Assembly (NCBI GenBank): GCA_028829895.1
Contig: CM054179.1
Location: 37,695,117 to 37,759,116, forward strand
Length of the DNA stretch: 64,000 nt
Direction of reading: 5' to 3'
Source: Sinotaia quadrata
Taxonomy: Eukaryota > Mollusca > Gastropoda > Architaenioglossa > Viviparidae
Part shown: positions 35,510 through 47,641 of the stretch, in pieces
How the letters are laid out: every line of letters begins with the position of its first letter
Position numbering within the stretch: position 1 is the first letter of the stretch
Notes under the pieces: model-generated
Databases searched by the model: none
Told to the model about the DNA's origin: nothing
Seen by the model: the letters and a program-made list of their open reading frames with translations, nothing else
Program-made: the position numbers and the translations under genes

Positions 35510-36850
35510 ACTACTATTTTATTTTGGCAGTTCAGCCTTGTTGTTTCTATATTTTATCATTTCATTGCAGAGCTACTTCTGTTTTATTTTGACAGTTGTT
35601 TGACAAATTGTTTCTATATTTTATTGACATTTTGTTAAAGACTACTATTTTATTTTGACACTTCAACCTTCTTGTTTCTATATTTTATTGACATTTTGTT
35701 AAAGACGCCTATTTTATTTTGACAGTTCAGCCTTGTTGATTCTACATTTTACTGACAATATTTCATTTAAAGAAAGACTACTCTTTTATTGTGACGTATT
35801 TAGCCTTGTTGATTCTGCATTTTATTGACAATATTTTATTAAGGGATCGACCACAATTGTATGTTTGACTCTTCAGCTTTCTGTTTCTTTCATAGGAATA
35901 ACTGATTAAAGAAAAACTGTTATTTTACGTTTGATAGTTCAACAAGCTTTGCTGTTTCCACATTTCATAGATATGTTTTTAAAGAAAGATTAATCTTTTA
36001 TTTTTGACCACTCAGTCTTACTCTTTCTTTATTTCAAGTCTATATTTGTTTGAAGGACGACAAGATTTTATATTTGACAAATTTAAAACCTTGAAGCCTC
36101 TACATTTAAATACTATATTTGATTAAAGAACACAATTATGTAATGTTTCAATGTTCAGGCTTGCAGTTTCTTTATATCATAGACCGTATTTGAATTAAGA
36201 ATGATTACATTTTCATTATTGCTGGAATTCTGTCGTTTCCTTCATTTCATAGACCTTATTTGATTCAGGAATGATTGGATTTTTTCCTTTTACTGTTACG
36301 TATTGCTGTTTCTGTATTTTAGAACGTGTGTATAATGAACGACTAATCTTTCCTGCTTGTAGTTTCTTCAATTCAAAGCTCTCATTTCATTTTTTTAAAT
36401 ATTGTTTCTTGTTTGGTTTCTTTAATTCCTGACTTTCGTTTGATTAAAAACTACTACTGTTTGATTAAGGAACAACTAATATTTCCTGTTTAGATTTGCG
36501 TTCATTCATAGCTCACATCTAATTAAAAGCTACCTCTGTTTATATCTGCTGGCAGTCGTATTGTTTATCATTTTATTGACTGTCGGTCATCTTATGAAAT
36601 ATATTTTATTAAAAACTTCTAGATTATATGCTTGTTTTTAATCTCGCTTTTTCTGTACTTCATAGATCATACATGACCATGGAAAGGCTGGTAATGTTTA
36701 TTGCCAGTCCCGCTATTAGTCATCTCTTGATATGATATTAAGAACAACTAGTCTCCATGTTTTCTAGAGGTCTTTCAGTTTGTACACGTCATACGACTTT
36801 TTCATTAAAACCGGAACTCTGTATTTAGCTGGCAATAAGCTGTTTCTGCA
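35510..36850. repeat. Highly diverged roughly 60-bp repeats
   Basis: Recurring elements ACTACTATTTTATTTTGACA, GTTTCTATATTTTATTGAC and TTGATTAAAGAA at irregular spacing. This reads as an old tandem array with units decayed almost beyond recognition. It grades into the regular 46-bp array on its right. Confidence 0.6.
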
Positions 36851-36859
36851 TTCTTGATG

Positions 36860-37435
36860 CTAGCACCTTTACAATTCTATGTAAATAAGACTAGATTTTA
36901 TATTTCATAGAAATCTGACAATTCTATGCAAATAAGACTAGATTATATTTGAAGAACTCTAACAATTCTATGTAAATAAAAGTAGATTTTATATTTGAAG
37001 AAATCTAACAATTCTATGTAAATAAGACTGGCTTTTATTTGATAGAAATCTAACAATTCTATGTAAATAAGACTAGATTTTATATTTGAAGAAATCTAAC
37101 AATTCTATGTAAATAAGACTGGCTTTTATTTGATATAAATCTAACAATTCTATGTAAATAAGACTAGATTTTATATTTGAAGAAATCTAACAATTCTATG
37201 TAAATAAGACTGGCTTTTATTTGATAGAAATCTAACAATTCTATGTAAATAAGACTAGATTTTATATTTGAAGAAATCTAACAATTCTATGTAAATAAGA
37301 CTAGATTTTATATTTGAAGAAATCTAACAATTCTATGTAAATAAGACTGGCTTTAATTTGATAGAAATCTAACAATTCTATGTAAATAAGACTAGATTTT
37401 ATATTTGATAGAAATTTAACAATTCTATATAAAAA
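36860..37435. repeat. 46-bp minisatellite, about 12 units
   Basis: Units of 46 bp with AACAATTCTATGTAAATAAG then ACTAGATTTTATATTTGAAG. Two unit types (ACTAGATTTTATATTTGAAG and ACTGGCTTTTATTTGATAG) alternate, so a 92-bp dimer has been amplified. Confidence 0.95.
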
Positions 37436-37740
37436 TAAGTAGTTTTGCATATTTGATGGCATATTACAATTCTGTGTGAAAACAAGGAGTTTACTCTATT
37501 TGATGATAGTATTACAATTCTGTGCGAAAACAAGGAGTTTACTCTATTTGATGATAGTATTACAATTCTGTGTGAAAACAAGGAGTTTACTCTATTTGAT
37601 GATAGTATTACAATTCTGTGTGAAAACAAGGAGTTTACTCTATTTGATGATAGTATTACAATTCTGTGTGAAAACAAGGAGTTTACTATATTTGAGGATA
37701 GCATTACAATTCTATGTAAATAAAACTAGATTTTATGTTT
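37436..37740. repeat. 48-bp minisatellite, about 6 units
   Basis: Units of 48 bp with AAAACAAGGAGTTTACTCTA and GATGATAGTATTACAATTCT. It shares ACAATTCTRTGT with the adjacent 46-bp array, so both derive from one ancestral repeat. The open frames on both strands are a by-product of a period divisible by three. Confidence 0.95.
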
Positions 37741-38400
37741 GATGTCAGTCTGATAATTCTATATAAAATATGTTTGATGGCTTACAATTCTATATAAATA
37801 AGGTTAGATTTTATGTTTGATTGCAGTCTTATAATTCTATATAAATAAGTCTAGATTTTATGTTTTCATGAGTCGTCCAATTCTATGTAAAAACAAAGTA
37901 GCTTTGTATGTTTTGCAGTCTTACAATTTTATGTAAATAAGAATTGATTTTGTTTGCTAGTAATCCTAAAATGTATATAAATATGACTACATTTTATGCT
38001 TGATATCTTACAATTCTGTTTAAATAAGACTAGATCGTATCTTTGCTAGCCTCTAGCCTTTATTTTATTTGCTAACAGTCTTTCAATTCTGTGTAAATAA
38101 GAATAGATTGTATGAGTCTATGTAAGACCTGATTGGTTTTCTATGTTTGCTCGCAGTCTTACAATTCTATATAAATAAGGCTAGATTCTATCTTTGCTAG
38201 CAGCCTTACAATTCTATGTGAATAAGGCTAGATTTTATCTTTGCTAGAAGTCAATGTAAAACCTGAATAGTTTTCTATGTTTGCTGGCAGTTTTACAATT
38301 CTTTATAAATTAGACTAGATTTTATTTTTGCTGGCAGTCTTCGTCTATGTAAATAAAACTAGATTTTTTGTTTGTCTGCTGGTAATCTTGTTGGTGTCTA
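37741..38400. repeat. Diverged continuation of the 46/48-bp arrays
   Basis: Further decayed copies of TTACAATTCTATATAAATAA and CTAGATTTTATGTTTG with variable spacing. Confidence 0.8.
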
Positions 38401-38655
38401 CAATTTTAGATCCTATTTGATTAAGGAACGAATATATTTTCCTAAGAGACTCTTCAGTCTTGTTTTCTTTACACTTACGTATTTCACTAAAGGATTCATA
38501 TTTGCTTTCCAGTCTTGTTTTGTTTACATTTCCGATTTTCACTAAAGGAGTTATATTTACTTTAGTTTGACGATAATATACTACAAGTTAAGAAATCGAA
38601 TTTCATAGATTCAGATAACTGACTTAACTGATTTTGTCAATATTACTGATTTCAG

Positions 38656-39033
38656 AAGTGACCATTTTGAAGTCAATCACACACAAAGGTCCTCAGGTTC
38701 CGGAGGTTAAGATAAAATGTCCAAACGATATTAACAATATCAATGGCAAAACAGCAGTAGCTTTTATTGTGAGCCGATTCACTGACTTTGTTAGACAGAA
38801 TTATACAACGATTTTTAAGTCGGATGGCGCAGCGCAAGGAAATCTATCAGGTATAGAAGTGGAAGAAAAATTGTCAGGTTTACAAGTGGAAGGCGACCTC
38901 AAGTCGGGACTTACAGCAACGCTGGAAACACCGACTTGCACCGATACAGGAATTTATAAATGCACAATCGTCTATCAATATAATGCAACTGCGGAAGCGA
39001 CTATGGAGGAAATTACCCCGGTTAACATTATAT
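38656..39033 (+). CDS. Exon 4: Ig-like domain 1 (single exon, atypical)
   Basis: Acceptor GATTTCAG (ending 38655), donor GTAAGG (from 39034), phase 1 to phase 1, 378 bp, the usual form of a one-exon Ig domain. The C-terminal half has the Ig F-strand signature DTGIYKC (D-G-Y-C). However, the place where the B-strand Cys should be (KTAVAFIVS) has Val, and the C-strand Trp is replaced (TTIFKSD). Extra Cys residues occur in VKIKCPN near the start and in PTCTDTG just before the F-strand, so a different disulphide is likely. Possible N-glycosylation sites: NYT, NLS, NAT. Short tandem-like EEKLSGLQVE sequence lies in the middle. Confidence 0.86.
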
Positions 39034-39809
39034 GTAAGGTGCTTTTGTTGCAACATCATCATCACCACCCCATTCCACACAATACTTCGCCAATTTCTTA
39101 TAATTACACTTTCGCCTCAAGTTGTAAATTTCTTATTATATAGATATATCAATGATTATAATGTAACAGTAAAAAATATATAAATAAAATAGTAGCTACC
39201 TGAATTTTAGTTTTATTATGAAAGTACTCATTTACGGTCTGTGAATCGCACACCTTTCATTTCGTTATGTAACTATTAGTTAATATTGTACTATTTCAAT
39301 TCATAACGTTGTCAAATAAGTTGTTAGGAAACCTTATGCCTCGACTGATTATCTAAATGAGAGTTTTGTCATTAGATGATCTTCAGTAAAATAGTTCGTC
39401 ACATAACATTATATAACATGACTAATAAAGTCCATACAAGATGTGCGTTAAATAATAGCGATATCAAGACCTAATTACACCAGAATCAAAGGCAGAAACA
39501 AATCTAAATAAAGTCTTGTAATATGCTAAATGACATCCGTGCTATTAGAACTAATTGCATTGTTGTAAGATATGTTGTATAGTAAGTTTCATGAGCTGCT
39601 TTTGCACATCAAATATGTTTATACAAAATCTGTTAACATTCATAAACGCATCGGTATCTCGTTTGTCTGTAGATAAGTTTCATAAGAAAATATTTTTTCC
39701 ATCAGTGCCAACTGATGTGTTATTAAATAAAGCAGCATTATCAATAATTACTGCTCTATCAGTTGTTCGCAGACCAAACTTTATTACGAATAATCACAGA
39801 ATTTTCAGC

Positions 39810-40070
39810 TAGTAACGGAGATAGGTGGTTTCATGAAAAGTCACACAATTGTCATCTAGTAAGTGAGATAAAGTGATATAATGAATAGTCACACAATTGT
39901 CATCTAATAAGTGAGATAAAGTGATATAATGAATAGTCACACAACTGTCATCTAGTGAGATAAAGTGATATCATGAATAGTCACACAATTGTCATCTAAG
40001 TGAGATAAAGTGATATCATGAATAATCACAACATTGTCAGCTGTGTTCTTAGATAAAGCATTATTATGAA
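39810..40070. repeat. 48-bp minisatellite, about 5 units
   Basis: Units with TCACACAATTGTCATCTAGT and GAGATAAAGTGATATAATGA, with small deletions between units. Confidence 0.92.
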
Positions 40071-40589
40071 TAACAGTAAGTTTTTATGTACCATTAAGAG
40101 AAAACTTAATTACGTTCCTAATCAAATCAATGTAAGTAGTGTCATTAAATAGCAGTATATTATATTTCTGATCAAATTAATATCAGATTAATTTAATACA
40201 TTTCTATTAATGTTTCCCTCTCGAAATGGCAGAGAGCTTTAAAGTTAAGCCATAAATATATACTGGATAGTCCCTAAACACATTTAATTAAATAGCCAAA
40301 TTTCAACCAATATTTATTCATTTTCTTTCATTTCAATAGTATTTACTTTTAAGATGGTATCATTCATTTTGTATAAACCGGTCCACTAAGGTGCTAAACT
40401 CACTAAAATAACTCACTTATATGAATATATATTCATATAAAAAACTAATAAATATTGAAAGTGGAAATGATTCTGCAACAGATTGTAAATTACAAATCTA
40501 ACGTAAAATTCTTAAAATCTTTGCATCAGACTAAATTAGAAATCGAACAGCAAATCTTTTGACACCTGCATACCACAATGCACACAAAT

Positions 40590-42300
40590 CACAATAGTAT
40601 CATTCACGAACAAGACAAAATTAGGTTGACAATACTAGCAACCATGAACAAGACAGAACTAGGGTGAGAACAGTAGAATTTATGAACAAAACATAATTAG
40701 GTTAAATAGCAGCATTCATTAACAAAACAGGATTATGATGACAGTAATATCAGTCATGAACAAGACAAATAGTTTTGACAATACTAGCATTCATTACAAA
40801 ACAAAATGATGACAGTAATATCAGTCATGAACAAGACCAATAGGTTGACAATACTAGCATTCATTACAGAACAGGATTATGATGACAATAATATCAGTCA
40901 TTGACTTACTTGACTTATCTCCTTGGATCCTCCGTGGAACAAAGGGCCTCAACAACAGTTCTCCATCTCAGTCTATTCTGGGCAGCCTTTTTCAGTTCAC
41001 CCCATGACAGGTTGCTGCTATTCATTTCCTCTTCGCAGGATTGTCTCCAGGTAGTCTTAGGGCGACCGACCCGTCTCTTTCCCTGGGGATTCCACTGCAA
41101 AGCCTGCCGGGTGATGTCCTGCGGGAGTTTCCGCAGGGTGTGTCCTATCCTCGCCATTTACGCCTGGCAATCTGCTGATTGATGGGATCTTGGTTTGTCC
41201 ACTGCCACAAATCAGTGTTCTTTAATTTGTCTGTCCACCTAATCTTCAGTATGTTGCGAAGGCAGCCATTGACGAATACTTGGAGTTTGTTGGTTAGGGT
41301 GTTGGTGACTCTCCAGGTCTCTGAGTCATAGAGGAGGACAGACTTAAGGTTGTTGTTGAAAATTCGTAGTTTGTTGCGGACAGACAGGGATGTTGACCTC
41401 CAGACTGATCTCGGGATAATAAAGACTTATCTAGCTTTCCCGATTCTGGCTTTGATGTCCTCGTCATAACCCCCTGTTGCTGATACAATGCTGCCTAGGT
41501 AGGTGAAAGAGGTGACTTCTTTCAGCTCGCTGTCTCCAAGGGCTTTTGGCTTCTGCTGCTTTATTTAACAGGGTCATTTCGGTCTTCTCTAGGTTGATCT
41601 GCGGTCCAGTCTTGAATGCTTCTTGGGCCAGGTTATCAGTTTTCTGTTGCATATATCAGTCATGAACAAGGTAAATAGGCTGAAAATACTAGCATTCATG
41701 AACAAGACGGAATTTAGGTTGACAATAGTAGTATTCATGAACAAAACAAAATTAGGTTGACAGTAGTAACATTCATGAACAAGACAGAAATAGGTTGACA
41801 AATGTAGTATTCATGAAAAAGACAGAATTAGGTTGACATTAGTAGTATTCTGAACAAAACAGAAATGTGTTGACAAATGAAGTATAATGAACAAGGAGAA
41901 ATAAGTTGAAAACTGAGGCAATTATGTACAAGACATAAATGGGTTCACAATAGTAGTATCAATGAACAAGTCTGAATTAGGGTCATGATAGTAGTATCAA
42001 TGAACAAGTCTGAATTAGTGTCACGATAGTAGCACTAATGAACAAGTCTGAATTAGTGTCACGATAGTAGCACTAATGAACAAGTCTGAATTAGTGTCAC
42101 GATAGTAGCACTAATGAACAAGTCTGAATTAGTGTCACGATAGTAGCACTAATGAACAAGTCTGAATTAGTGTCACGATAGTAACACTAATGAACAAGTC
42201 TGAATTAGTGTCACGATAGTAGCACTAATGAACAAGTCTGAATTAGTGTCACGATAGTAGCACTAATGAACAAGATAGAATTAGTGTCTGAGCTATTCAT
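40590..42300. repeat. Minisatellite array split by a LINE insertion
   Basis: On the left (40590-40901) and right (41653-42300) lie repeats with CATGAACAAGACA-AATTAGGTTGACAATAGTAG in diverged form. At 41960-42290 a regular subarray of 37 bp (AATGAACAAGTCTGAATTAG then TGTCACGATAGTAGCACT) is nearly perfect for about eight units. Confidence 0.93.
40902..41652 (-). mobile_element. LINE 3' fragment (5'-truncated) inside a minisatellite
   Basis: On the minus strand three frames give parts of a LINE RT C-terminus: an upstream piece with TGPQINLEKTEM (the TGL-IN--KTE block), a middle piece, and an uninterrupted piece at 40915-41157 with ITRQALQWNPQGKRRVGRPK then TTWR and LSWGELKKAAQNR-RWR, the conserved tail of many animal LINEs. 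The left end (3' end of the element) has a short AAGTC-type repeat as tail. ATATCAGTCAT occurs at both borders (40891-40901 and 41653-41663) and may be the target duplication, though the array itself contains that string. RTE-related by its tail, clade not certain. Frameshifted and inactive. Confidence 0.85.
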
Positions 42301-42460
42301 TGAATGTTACGTCTTGAGGAGGTACAAATAATATTGACACTTTAATTCAGTTTCATTTATTTGATCTTTAATGATGTGTAAATATTACAGATGATATCTC
42401 TGTGTATTATATGTTCCAGTCTAAAAATAGGTTCTTGTATTGATTCCATATCAATTGCAG

Positions 42461-42576
42461 TTCCCCCAACAACGACAAATGTAGTCGTTGTTAACCCTCT
42501 AAATTGTCATGCAGTAGAAAGTACTGTGAGTTTCAAGTGTACTGCTGATATTGGTTCGATGAAAAATGGCACGATC
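42461..42576 (+). CDS. Exon 5: Ig-like domain 2, first part
   Basis: Acceptor CAATTGCAG (ending 42460), donor GTAAGT (from 42577), phase 1 to phase 0, 116 bp. It encodes an A strand with NPLNCHA and the B strand STVSFKCTAD with the canonical first Ig Cys, then NGT (glycosylation). The extra Cys in NPLNC probably pairs with that in TPCNLS of the next exon. The length and phases are identical to exon 8 (56969-57084), which starts Ig domain 3. Confidence 0.9.
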
Positions 42577-42764
42577 GTAAGTTTTTAAGAATACATAATT
42601 CCTTTTTTTCGTTTCCATTCTTTTCTTTTCTGTCACATTACCTGTCGTTCTTTCTTTGCTTTCCTTTTTTCTTTTTGTTCTTCCCCTCTCTGTCAAATGA
42701 AAAATTTCTAAGACTGCTATATGTGAGATGATTAAATCTTCATTAAACTACAGCGTATTTACAA

Positions 42765-42910
42765 AGATAGATAGATAGATGGATGGAAGGATGGATGGAC
42801 GGATGGGATGGGAGGAGATAATAAGATAAGATAGATAGATAGATAGGATAGGTCGGTAGGTAGGTAGTAATAAATAGACAGGTAGGTAGATAGATAGATA
42901 GATAGATAGT
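42765..42910. repeat. GATA/GGAT/GGTA microsatellite
   Basis: Interrupted tetranucleotide runs within intron 5. Confidence 0.95.
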
Positions 42911-43129
42911 GTGATCATGATTACTACCCTTTGTATTATTGATATATATATATCATATTGTAATTTTATATTTCCCTATATCTGTTTCACCTATTGTGCA
43001 CTATTTGTTTCTTTTATTTTATCTTGACTTTCTAATGCATTTTATTATTTTTATTAATTAATTAATGTAATTGTATTATGTAAAATTTTCACTTTTAGTA
43101 GTTCATAGTAGAATGATGTTGTCTTGCAG

Positions 43130-43660
43130 CTTAGTTTAATTGAGTTCGCTCCCTTTGTGCGAAAAACCATTTATAATTGTAGGCTTTTGCGCAGTTATCA
43201 GTTTATTTAGACGCACACTGCCTAGAATATTAAGTGCCTGTGGTATAATTGGTGGACTGTTGCTTTTAGTTAGAAAGTCAGTTGACATTTTCTTTCTAGC
43301 GAGTTTAGAGCTGCAAAGGTCGAGTGTATTCCCTGGTGTGTTGTGGGTTGCTTGAGAACCTGTATATTCCCTCGCTTGCTGTGGGTTGTTAGAGGGCCAG
43401 TACATAACTAAGTTATGCAGTCGGGGGTGGGAGGGACTGAACAAACAGAAGAGACGAATCGTGTTGCAATTAGTGTTTCCCTATGACTGATTTATGTTGT
43501 TTGATGGTGTACAAGAATGGTTGGGTAGTGTTTTGATTTGGGGAGAGGCTGTTTTTCCGACAGTTTTCGCAGCAGTAATAGTTATAGTCTTCTCTATGTA
43601 CAGTATTATCTTTTGTGCTCTGGTCACCACTATAATGTGCTCATGTTAGGTGTGCTATTT
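43130..43660. other. Unassigned T/G-rich stretch
   Basis: The minus strand has a 102-codon open frame (43136-43444) rich in Pro, Asn and Ser, with no recognisable domain. Composition (C/A-rich on the minus strand) resembles that at 15881-17412 and 57440-58385, so it could be part of the same kind of retroelement. Not proven. Confidence 0.3.
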
Positions 43661-43666
43661 TACAGT

Positions 43667-45160
43667 TGTCACAAATTGGGGGGGGGGGGTCTCCTTTGTC
43701 TGTTCCGGTGTATCTCCGAGAAACTCGTGCCAGTAATACATCATCTTTAAGATTTTACAAAAGACACAGACAACATCTTTAAGATTTTACAAAGACACAG
43801 ACAACATCTTTAAGATTTTACAAAAGACACAGACAACATCTTTAAGATTTTACAAAAGACACAGACAACATCTTTAAGATTTTACAAAAGACACAGACAA
43901 CATCTTTAAGATTTTACAAAAGACACAGACAACATCTTTAAGATTTTACAAAAGACACAGACAACATCTTTAAGATTTTACAAAGACACAGACAACATCT
44001 TTAAGATTTTACAAAAGACACAGACAACATTGCTGTTTGGGTGGTGCCCGATTTATTCTGTCATGCAAAGGAACGTTTTATTGGTGTGCATACGAGTATG
44101 CAAGTATCAGAATAGTGAATATTGAACAAACAGATGAACGAAATGAAACAATATAAATACGAATTCTTTCACTTCTTTATCTTTAGCTATCTATCTTCTA
44201 TTTCTTTCAAAGTCTGCATTTCTAGCTCTTTAGCTATCTGTCTCTTATCTTCTAGCTCTTTCGCTTTCTTCACTCTCTTTTTTTCTGCAGTATACCATTT
44301 AGCTATCTCCTTGTCTACAAACCTCTTTAATTCGGCCTTCTCAACCTGAATTCTTTACCCATGGCTGTGAATTCCTTCTTTGCATTCACTAGGTCACAGA
44401 TGATTAAAGTTACTAGTTATCACGAGTATGAGAAAATGAGTCCTAATAACAAAATAGCAAAACACAGTTACTACTTGGTGTACAAAATGCCAATATATAC
44501 GAATTTAAACAAGAAAACGGTACACATTAACAATAATGGCATAAAAGATTATAAAACTTACTTCAACAAAAATATGAATAAGTCTTACCAAAGTCTAGTT
44601 CACCCAAATCTCAAATAGTAAAGCCTTAAGAATGCAATGAACAATGCACAATGAGATATGTCATAAATTATTCACGAAAATAGTCAGAATATAATCATCT
44701 TCAATTTTAGATCCATTTATAAAGCGGAGTAATATTTTTCCAACTCAAAAATATGAAAGATGAAATATATTAAATTTGGCAATATAATATGTAGAAAGTG
44801 GGACAAAATTTCAAATTGAAGATACCCAGTCAATGCATAGGCTTATTAGGTATTTAGAGAAATTATAAACAGTTATAATAACAAAGTCAAAATGTTTGGA
44901 AACTATAAGAAATTGTGGAATTCTAAATTTACTCAAAATAAGATAAAGAATAAATATTTTCTTTAATTTAAAACTAAATAAACAAAATTGCGAGGAAGAA
45001 ACGAAAAACAAAAAGTAAATTTATAAGTTTGAAAAAGTAGTAGAACACAAGAAAAGGAAAGATGAAATCTTAAATAAATGATACATAATCTTTTCTGGAA
45101 AGAGAATAGGTTTGAACTATGTCAGCTGGCCTCTCTCTGGATACTGCTTTGTGACAACGC
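43667..45160 (-). mobile_element. Diverged LTR element with internal 32-bp array (right end uncertain)
   Basis: Begins TGTCACAAATTGGGG, like the left end of the element at 23005, and shares with it CCAGTAATAC, the block AAGGAACGTTTTATTGG and AATATAAATACGAATTCTTTC in the same order. After that the two differ. A convincing right end with a matching target duplication was not found. A GTGACA near 45150-45156 is a weak candidate. A 32-bp minisatellite (43745-44030) has grown within it. Confidence 0.6.
43745..44030. repeat. 32-bp minisatellite, about 9 units
   Basis: Units of ATCTTTAAGATTTTACAAAA plus GACACAGACAAC, almost identical; two lack one A. It sits between sequences that are adjacent in the related element at 23005, so it expanded after that element inserted. 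Confidence 0.96.
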
Positions 45161-45203
45161 CTCTCGGTTCAGCGATCAGCATCGAATTGCAAATTTATGT
45201 ATG

Positions 45204-46852
45204 TGTGACACCGTGCCAACCTATTTATTGGTTATGATTACTATTAATCATCCATGACTAATTACAAGTGATGAGAATCTTAATTTATGTTATTAATAAT
45301 TCTACAGAAGACACCAGTCGTCTCTCTCACATGGCGGATATGTGGGGACTTCAAACGTTTTCTCTCGTACACAACATTAAAGACAAATGTTTAAATGTTT
45401 ACCGTTACACAATATTTCTGTAGGTGGAAAACTTCTTACCAAAGGAGAGTATAAATACGTCTTTAATATATATTTAGCAAGCCCTCATCCACCTACTATC
45501 ACTACAACATATGGTTATCAATATGTTTAAGAAGGTGAAGAAATGTAACAATAAATTTATTAAATCACCAATTAAATATACAACATATGAGTGAGTATAA
45601 TCAAAGAACATTTCATTTATATCACTTCAAAACAATGTTTGATTAGTGCTAGACAATCATTCAGTTTATCCTAGCATAGATATCAACAGTCAAATTAGCA
45701 TATATACAGATAATCAATTCATAGATTAATTCATCATTAAATGAGAGTGGAGTTTCAAAGAGATAATTAAAACCAATATACATAACCTTTTCAATGATGG
45801 CTGCTGTCACTAACGTGTTCACAATCACGCAGCTTGCAACAAGTCACTGTCTTTCTTATTTAGAAGATGGTCCTACGTACCCCTTTTAGGCACATTACAC
45901 AGCTGTTCCAGAATCTTCACTGTACTCTCAAGCACACCATGCAGAATCGTCCCGAATTTTCCATGCACTATCAAGCACATCAGGAGGAATGTTCCAAAAT
46001 GCACACCATGAGGAATGTTCAAGAAACCTTCATGAATTCTCAAGACCAAACTCAAGCCTCAATTTTTGCTGAATTGGTTCTCGAATGGAATTCACATGAA
46101 TGAACGTACAGCAACATGTTACTGATGAGTTCACAACATTGGATACACACCAACATGATCCAGTGGAGTACAGTAGTCACTGCAGTCTAAAGTGGATCAA
46201 GAGCACCAAAGAAAAAAGGTGTGCTTCTTCTGCAAAAGTCAAATTAAGGCAGTGCTAAATTTCAGGCATATTTCATCTTTAAACTCCTTCTCTCTTACAA
46301 ACACTCTCAACTTACAAATCCTGCAATAAATTATTAAACCCAAAACACACACAGCATAAGAAATATAGATTAAAATTCAGAAGTATAATGTACAAAATAG
46401 TCAAATTAGTGAACATAGAAATAATGGTGTAATTACATAATGCATTCTCTAATTCAAATCATAGATCGTTAGCAAACAGTTACAAAATATTTATAATGCA
46501 TTCTTTCTTTATCAATCATTTAACTTACCATGAGCTAACTATCTCCTTTATGACCGAACTCGAGTTATATCAAAATCGAAGTGATTAGAATATAGACTTT
46601 CTTCAACAAACTTTCAGTCCATCCCCATTGGTTGAATTTGTTATAAAAATGTATGAGACTATTAGTCAGAAAAACTACTCTTCCATTTAGAATTAGTCTG
46701 GATTGCATCAGCAATTTCTAGCATATTCTCTACCTGAGGTTTTTAATAAACTGACACTTAAAAATATTAGCATAAGCAGTGCCCAGTGTCAAGTCACCTT
46801 GACATTTAACAATTTATGCAACAGTAGGGATAAGCAAATATACACCACCACA
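45204..46852. mobile_element. LTR element (1.65 kb) with near-exact 5-bp target duplication
   Basis: Begins TGTGACACCGTGCCAACC and ends TACACCACCACA. Flanks are GTATG (45199-45203) and GTAAG (46853-46857), one mismatch. The left 200 bp match the solo LTR at 17413 (ATCATCCATGACTAATTACA, GATGAGAATC). The right 300 bp match the same element's right part (CATAAGCAGTGCCCAG, GGGATAAGCAAATATAC). The middle (about 45430-46540) is extra sequence without a recognised domain. Confidence 0.78.
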
Positions 46853-46927
46853 GTAAGTATGTATGATTGTATGAATATATATGTATGTACATAAGTATGC
46901 ATGTATGTATGTGCGTATATGTATGCT

Positions 46928-47641
46928 TGTCGCCAGTCCCCTTCTCTCCGAAGAAAGGAGGGTGGTGGCTAGTCGACGCCATGTAGGACTTGCATAAATA
47001 TTATTACAAATCTACACACAGAATGCCAAGATGGTTGTTTGGCTCGAATTTTATTCTGCATTTAAGTTACATATTGCCAACATGTTTGCATGTGTGATTG
47101 CATACGGGTAAGGGTGAAGTGTAGACAGCACAGATGACACAACGTGTAACAACGACCACAGACACTCTTTCAAAACCATAGACAGAAATTTTAACTTTCC
47201 AATTACTCAAAATTCTATTTCAACAAGTAATTTCACAATAACAATATTAACTATAAACTAACAAACTTTTATAGTGGTGATTCTTAAAAATAAGTTACAT
47301 TTCAAAACTCAGAGCCTGTCTTCTCACAGACAAAATTAGTGTCTCAGTGGTCTACTATGTATTCCCTTACACTGACACGATTTGTGGTCTAGCGACCACA
47401 GAGGCATAAGCACCTGCGCCTGTGTCCCTCCAAAGTTAATTACACCTTTCCATTCCCCTGCACGAACCTCCTATCAAACCTATTCCTAGCGTTTCCACCT
47501 TGGGTTTCACATTGTTGACAAAATGGTCATTTTGCCCCTTTCTTTGTTTAAAATAATTTGGCTGTTTCGTTAATTGTTTTGAGTATGATGACACTTAGAG
47601 AGAGAGAAAAAAAATCATGACATTTCCTCTTATACGTGACA
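46928..47641 (-). mobile_element. Short inverted copy of the 53626 LTR family
   Basis: Begins TGTCGCCAGTCCCC and ends TATACGTGACA. In reverse complement its two ends match the two ends of the element at 53626-55959 (for example GCATACGGGTAAGGGTGAAG here against CTTCGCCCCTACCCGTATGC there, and the AAAATGACCATTTTGTCAAC block). It is 714 bp against 2,334, so the middle is missing. Flanking TATG-rich sequence blurs the target duplication (ATGCT against GTATC), which is not convincing. Confidence 0.72.

Larger units (their letters stand above)
34472..38655 (+). other. Intron 3 (about 4.2 kb)
   Basis: Contains a GATA microsatellite (34812-35030), ATG/GAT repeats near 35295, then from about 35500 to 38400 an almost unbroken series of T-rich tandem repeats of changing unit (listed separately). 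No transposon recognised. Confidence 0.85.
39034..42460 (+). other. Intron 4 (about 3.4 kb)
   Basis: Unique AT-rich sequence at 39040-39800 with no recognised feature, then a 48-bp array (39810-40070), more unique sequence (40080-40590), and a roughly 36-40-bp array (40590-42300) interrupted by a LINE fragment (40902-41652). Confidence 0.85.

Noticed and set aside
38690..38700. Alternative acceptor CCTCAG inside exon 4
   Set aside because: Using it in the required phase gives a stop after three codons (GGAGGTTAAG). The acceptor at 38655 keeps the frame.
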